Positions 58,995 through 64,000 of a stretch of DNA of 64,000 nucleotides are shown piece by piece (position 1 is the first letter of the stretch; each line of letters begins with the position of its first letter). A program made the translations under genes and the position numbers. Where the stretch lies: contig JBFWPN010000008.1 of the NCBI GenBank assembly GCA_050249955.1, forward strand, positions 62,001 through 126,000. Reading direction: 5' to 3'. The notes under the pieces are model-generated. The model saw only the letters and a list, made by a program, of their open reading frames with translations, was not told the origin of the DNA and ran no database searches. Source of the stretch: CAVVIG01 sp050249955. Lineage in GTDB: Bacteria > Acidobacteriota > Vicinamibacteria > Vicinamibacterales > CAVVIG01.

Positions 58995-60275
58995 TCAAGC
59001 GAGGTTCTTGACGAGGACCTTGCTCCTGCGTCCGCTCTGCTCGTAGCGCTCGCGGCGCGCCGGCGGCAGGTCGTCCGGCGTGCCTTCCACGAAGCCGGCC
59101 TTCAGCTGGAAGTACGTGAACGCCTGCGTGGAGAGTGCGAGCAGGCGCGTCAGCCCGAGGGCGCGGGCGCGATCCTCGACGAACTGCGTCAGCTTCCGGC
59201 CGATGCCCTGGTTCTCGTGTGCCTGGCTCACGAACAGGCTGGCCAGTTCACCCACCGGCTGCCCCGGGAAGACATGCAGCGCGACGCAGGCGACCGGGTT
59301 CCCGTCGATTTCGAAGATGAAGTAGTCGTCGATCTGCTTCTCGATGGTCGACCGTGAGCGTCGCACGAGCTCGTCGGACTCCACGGCCTGCCGCGTGAGC
59401 ATCAGGATGGCGCGCACGTCCTTCTTGCGCGCTGCCCGCACCGACTCGTACTGGTTCGCATGGATCAGCGTGCCGAGGCCATGGTTGTCGAACACCTCGG
59501 CCAGCAGCCCTTCCTCGAGCCGTCCGTCGATGACGTGCACGCGCGGGACGCCGGCCGTGCAGGCGCGGACGGCGTGCTGCGCGCGCGACAACATCTCGGG
59601 CGCGAACCCGACCCGATCCCTCGCCATGAGCTGCGTCAGCTCGCCCACCTGCATCTGCCGAATCGGCGCGTCCCTGTAGATCAGACCCTGCTGCGACGTG
59701 ACGAAGATCAGCTTCACCGCCTTCAACTGCGTCGCAGCCGCCACCGCCACATCGTCCGAGTTGACGCGGTAGGTGCGACCGTCGCCGTCGAAGCCGAGCG
59801 GCGGCAGGACCGGGACAATGCCCTGGTTGAGCAGCGACTGCAGGAACTCGATGTCGATCCGTTCCACCCGCCCGGTGAACAGGTGGTCCACACCCTGGAT
59901 GATGCCGACCGGGTGCGAGGTGACGGCGTTGGGAGAGGCGGCGCGGAGGTCGTTGGCCGAGAGCCCCTCGAGGATTTCGTGGGTGAGCCGGTTGGCGGCC
60001 GTAAGGGCCAGTTCGAGCGTCGGCGCATCGGTGACGCCGGTCCCTTCCAGGTCCGACGCTTCCACCTGCTGCGCTCCGGCCAGCGCGCGGATCTGCTCGG
60101 CGGCGCCGTGCACGAGCACGACCCGGATATTGAGCGATCGCAGCAGCGCCACGTCCAGCAGCAGCGTGGCGAAATTCTCGTCACCGACGATGCCCGCGTC
60201 GACCGCGAGGACGAAGGTCTTCTCGCGGAACTGGGGGACGTACTGGAGGATGCCGCGAAGGTCGGCGAGCTTCAC
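58995..60275 (-). CDS. argA: N-acetylglutamate synthase (amino-acid N-acetyltransferase)
   Basis: A 426-residue enzyme, acetyl-CoA + glutamate to N-acetylglutamate, the first step of arginine synthesis. The N-terminal amino-acid-kinase domain is ~20-285 (VLVHGAAEQIRALAG, YRVNSDDVAVAAATQLKAVK) and the GNAT domain ~290-426 (SLFVSQAHENQGIGRKLTQF, LALSTQAFTYFQLKAGFVEG). This is ArgA's two-domain layout. The start is GTG 60275, overlapping the stop of the next gene upstream (60272), so they are co-translated. Probably feedback-regulated by arginine through the kinase domain. Confidence 0.92.
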   Translation of the reverse strand: MKLADLRGILQYVPQFREKTFVLAVDAGIVGDENFATLLLDVALLRSLNIRVVLVHGAAEQIRALAGAQQVEASDLEGTGVTDAPTLELALTAANRLTHEILEGLSANDLRAASPNAVTSHPVGIIQGVDHLFTGRVERIDIEFLQSLLNQGIVPVLPPLGFDGDGRTYRVNSDDVAVAAATQLKAVKLIFVTSQQGLIYRDAPIRQMQVGELTQLMARDRVGFAPEMLSRAQHAVRACTAGVPRVHVIDGRLEEGLLAEVFDNHGLGTLIHANQYESVRAARKKDVRAILMLTRQAVESDELVRRSRSTIEKQIDDYFIFEIDGNPVACVALHVFPGQPVGELASLFVSQAHENQGIGRKLTQFVEDRARALGLTRLLALSTQAFTYFQLKAGFVEGTPDDLPPARRERYEQSGRRSKVLVKNLA

Positions 60276-60658
60276 CGCGTTGCCCCTTTCGTGCGCCAGA
60301 GGGCGAGGCGCAGGGTCAGCTCATGCCCCGAGCGAATGACGGCGGAGGACGCCAGCAGTTCGGGGTGCCAGGTGGCCTGGTCGTAGTCGGTCGGGAGCCC
60401 GGTGTCGGCGTTGACCACCCACGACGCCTCGGGCCGCCGGTGGCCGAGCACGGCGCCCATGGAGCGGGCCGGCGCCCCCAGCACGGCCGCGACGGCACCG
60501 TAGGTGGCCCTGGTCCGCGTGTCATTCAGCATCCGCAGGATCTCGTCCACGCTGGTGGCGCCGGCGGCTGGCGTGGCGCCGGGCCGGCCGCGGACCGTCC
60601 GGTTACAGGCGGCGCAGAAGCGGCTGTCCAACCCGTGGAGGCATCGTGTCGTGGTCAT
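60272..60658 (-). CDS. Small protein with Cys cluster and alkyltransferase-like HTH region
   Basis: A 128-residue protein. CLHGLDSRFCAACNR near the start forms a possible metal site (three Cys and a His). ATYGAVAAVLGAPARSMGAV resembles the DNA-binding helix region of O6-alkylguanine methyltransferase-like proteins, but no PCHR active site follows. SWVVNADTGLPTDYDQATWH is the other distinctive stretch. Function unknown; coupled to argA by a 4-bp overlap, which may reflect operon compaction only. Confidence 0.65.
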   Translation of the reverse strand: MTTTRCLHGLDSRFCAACNRTVRGRPGATPAAGATSVDEILRMLNDTRTRATYGAVAAVLGAPARSMGAVLGHRRPEASWVVNADTGLPTDYDQATWHPELLASSAVIRSGHELTLRLALWRTKGATR

Positions 60659-60878
60659 GCGAGTTGCCCTTCAGGATAGCGCGGCCCGTGGCAGCGCGTT
60701 TGCGAACTGGTCGGGCCTGAAGGCAGGCATGGCGGGGAAGGCGACCACCGGCGGCTCGAAGCACTGCTCGATGAGGGTGTGAACACCGGTGCCGAGGCAA
60801 CGGCTGAGCGGAGAGCTGTGCTCATGCGCATGGCGAACGAGCCCAGGCGGCACGACACACGAAACGGAGGTGGTTCTC

Positions 60879-61280
60879 ATGAAGGCATTCACGTTGAGGC
60901 AGGTCATCGCAATGGGCGCCGTGACAGGCATGCGCAGCATGACGGGTGCGGCGGCTCTCGCCGTCCGCCGGCGCAACCCTGCCGCCACCCTGCTGAGTGT
61001 TGCGGCCATTGGCGAAATGCTCGCCGACAAGACCTCCATCGTCGGCAATCGTACCGACAGGCTGCCACTTGCCGGTCGCGCGATGATCGGGGCGGCGGTC
61101 GGAGCATTCATCGCACACGCCCGTGAGGACAACGCCGTGGCCGGCGCCGTGCTCGGCGCAGCGAGTGCCGTGGCGGCCGCCCACCTGGCCTGTCGCCTTC
61201 GTCACGCCCTGCCCGGCAGCGTGGCCGCGGGCCTCGCGGAAGACGCCCTCGTGGTGCAGATCGCGTCGCGGTACGCGTAA
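60879..61280 (+). CDS. DUF4126-like small membrane protein
   Basis: A 133-residue protein from ATG 60879, GGAGG 8 bases upstream. The sequence VIAMGAVTGMRSMTGAAALA and ADKTSIVGNRTDRLPLAGRA matches DUF4126-type membrane proteins, with about three to four helices. Function unknown. The 220-bp region upstream back to the divergent gene at 60658 shows no further coding. The ilvA gene begins 23 bp after the stop on the same strand. Confidence 0.72.
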   Translation: MKAFTLRQVIAMGAVTGMRSMTGAAALAVRRRNPAATLLSVAAIGEMLADKTSIVGNRTDRLPLAGRAMIGAAVGAFIAHAREDNAVAGAVLGAASAVAAAHLACRLRHALPGSVAAGLAEDALVVQIASRYA

Positions 61281-61303
61281 GGGCCTCCGATTACACTGGA
61301 CAC

Positions 61304-62836
<1,533 letters not shown>

Positions 62837-62866
62837 GCACGCAGCCAGGCCGCGCGCGGCACACGC

Positions 62867-63268
62867 TCAGCGCACACTGCCCCGCTCGGTGCAGACGATG
62901 GCGTCGTTGCCGCCGTGGCCCTGGACCAGCGTCTGTTCCTCGTCGAACAGGTGGCGGGTGCCGCGGCCGGTGGTGCGGTCGACCTGCACCATCAGCTCGT
63001 AGTAATCGCGCGGATCCTGGAAGAGCAGGCGGTACTCGGTTGGCGTGATCTCCACCGAACCGACCGTGGGCGGCGAGGCCGATACGTCCTCGACGGCGTG
63101 AGTGGCGGCATGGATGCGGAACACGTGATGGATGTCCGCCGCGGAACATTCGAGCACCGTGTCCACGTCGCCTGTGCTCGACGACCCGGCCATGGGTGCG
63201 CAGCCAACCATCCCGGCAATCGCTGTCACGAGCGCCGGTCCTGCCAGAACCTGCCAGTGCGTGGGCAT
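62867..63268 (-). CDS. Small lipoprotein of unknown function
   Basis: A 133-residue protein with a lipobox AGMVGC (C23). The mature part holds LECSAADIHHVFRIHAATHA, VEITPTEYRLLFQDPRDYYE and VDRTTGRGTRHLF, a pattern of short beta-strands with two cysteines. The strands carry many aromatic residues, as in small lipocalin-like proteins, but no family is recognised. The 180 bases to the next gene start hold only a probable promoter region. Confidence 0.65.
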   Translation of the reverse strand: MPTHWQVLAGPALVTAIAGMVGCAPMAGSSSTGDVDTVLECSAADIHHVFRIHAATHAVEDVSASPPTVGSVEITPTEYRLLFQDPRDYYELMVQVDRTTGRGTRHLFDEEQTLVQGHGGNDAIVCTERGSVR

Positions 63269-63449
63269 GTCAGGGCAGTGAGCAATTGCATGGCCAGTGA
63301 GGGCGCCCCTGTTTGTCGCGAGTCGACAGGGCGAAACCAGCCACGATCAGCGTGCTGTCGGAAACGCGGCAGGTTTGCCCAGCGATGCACGCGGCGTTCG
63401 AGGAGCGCCCGCGGCGCGTTACTATCTGCGTCACTCAGACAGGAGCGCC

Positions 63450-64000
63450 GTGTCCGGACGCAGCACCGAAGTCATTCGCCAGTGGACGATCCTCCGCACA
63501 CTGGCCTCGAACCGTCGCACCACCATTGCCGACCTCGCCGGGCAGACCGGCAGGAGCCAGCGCACCATCCGCCGCGACCTCGACGCGCTCCAGGCCGCCG
63601 GCTTCCCCGTCGAGGAAGGCCAGGACGGCGCTGGCAAGTACTGGAGGCTGCCGCCGCGGGCCATGGCCGGTCTCGGTCGAAGCGGACTCACCCTTCCGGA
63701 ACTGGCCGCCCTCTACCTGAGCCGTGCCCTCTTCGAATGCTTTGCCGAGGCCTCCCTGCTGGAGGACCTGCAGGGCGCGTTCGGCAAGATGGACGCCGCG
63801 CTCTCCCCCGCCCTGCGGACGTTCCTCGATCGTCTGCCGAAGGCGCTCAGCGCCAAGTCTGCGCAGGCGAAGCGGCAGACGCTGACCACCCACACGGTCA
63901 CGCTGCGCCTGCTCGAGGCCATCATGGGCTCGCGCGAAGTGACCATGAAGTACGACTCGCAGCGGAGCCGGCGACTGAAAACCTACACCATCCACCCCTA
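63450..64000 (+). CDS. WYL-type HTH transcriptional regulator, 3' end cut by window edge
   Basis: The frame runs open from GTG 63450 (AGGAG 4-8 bases upstream) to the window end, about 183 residues. The N-terminal winged helix is DeoR-like (ILRTLASNRRTTIADLAG, SQRTIRRDLDALQAAGFPVE). The central linker and the beginning of a WYL domain follow (SREVTMKYDSQRSRRLKTYT). WYL regulators bind nucleic acid or other ligands and often control defence or DNA-damage genes; the target is unknown because the neighbourhood ends here. Confidence 0.85.
   Translation, partial: MSGRSTEVIRQWTILRTLASNRRTTIADLAGQTGRSQRTIRRDLDALQAAGFPVEEGQDGAGKYWRLPPRAMAGLGRSGLTLPELAALYLSRALFECFAEASLLEDLQGAFGKMDAALSPALRTFLDRLPKALSAKSAQAKRQTLTTHTVTLRLLEAIMGSREVTMKYDSQRSRRLKTYTIHP

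Overview
The window is high-GC bacterial chromosome of ordinary housekeeping-plus-accessory character. Several things point to Acidobacteriota, probably a Vicinamibacteria-like lineage: an ECF sigma factor overlapping a Ser/Thr kinase with TPR repeats, many secreted metallopeptidases and lipoproteins, DUF2934, TPM and YCII proteins, and dispersed structured intergenic repeats. This placement is inference from gene content, not from a marker gene. There is no rRNA, CRISPR array, recognisable prophage or IS transposase. The one tRNA is tRNA-Arg(TCG), with CCA encoded.

Layout. 1-4.4 kb: CPA2 antiporter (cut by the window edge) coupled to a degenerate HtrA/PDZ protein, a nucleotidyltransferase, a DUF2934 protein and the tRNA. 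4.5-9 kb: repeat-rich spacers around an M13 and an M43 secreted metallopeptidase. 9-19.8 kb: malic enzyme, a LuxR-type regulator, a 1679-residue modular secreted protein with a 20-residue repeat block, two tandem secreted paralogues and another secreted protein. 19.9-23.8 kb: kinase/sigma pair and a small exported protein. 24-29.5 kb: serine-glyoxylate-type aminotransferase divergent from a FAD/Fe-S 2-hydroxyacid dehydrogenase and a MatC-like carrier. 30-40.4 kb: DsbA/FrnE-like protein, a lipoprotein + papain-like peptidase pair, a YecA/SEC-C protein, a coiled-coil lipoprotein, slipin + NfeD, a secreted nuclease, small proteins and a TPM protein. 40.4-45.2 kb: a three-gene block (nitrilase-fold protein, winged-helix protein, double RecA/KaiC-like ATPase), the best candidate here for an undescribed system. 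45.2-50.4 kb: YCII protein, alpha/beta hydrolase, then a decahaem cytochrome + MtrB/PioB porin pair for electron transfer across the outer membrane. 50.9-55.7 kb: P450 (5'-truncated), xdhA, xdhB. 55.9-64 kb: nucleotidyltransferase with a small overlapping gene, M24 peptidase, universal stress protein, cytochrome c lipoprotein, argA, small proteins, ilvA and the start of a WYL regulator.

The most striking non-coding signal is a family of ~195-bp palindromic elements (R1, six copies) with inverted termini. Their internal stems change on both arms together between copies. All but one copy lie between convergent genes. A second mosaic element (R2) with terminator-like hairpins accompanies them and appears to have truncated the P450 gene. 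Genes run on both strands in short, tightly overlapping operons (ATGA/GTGA overlaps at 1183, 28252, 42776, 53208 and 60272).
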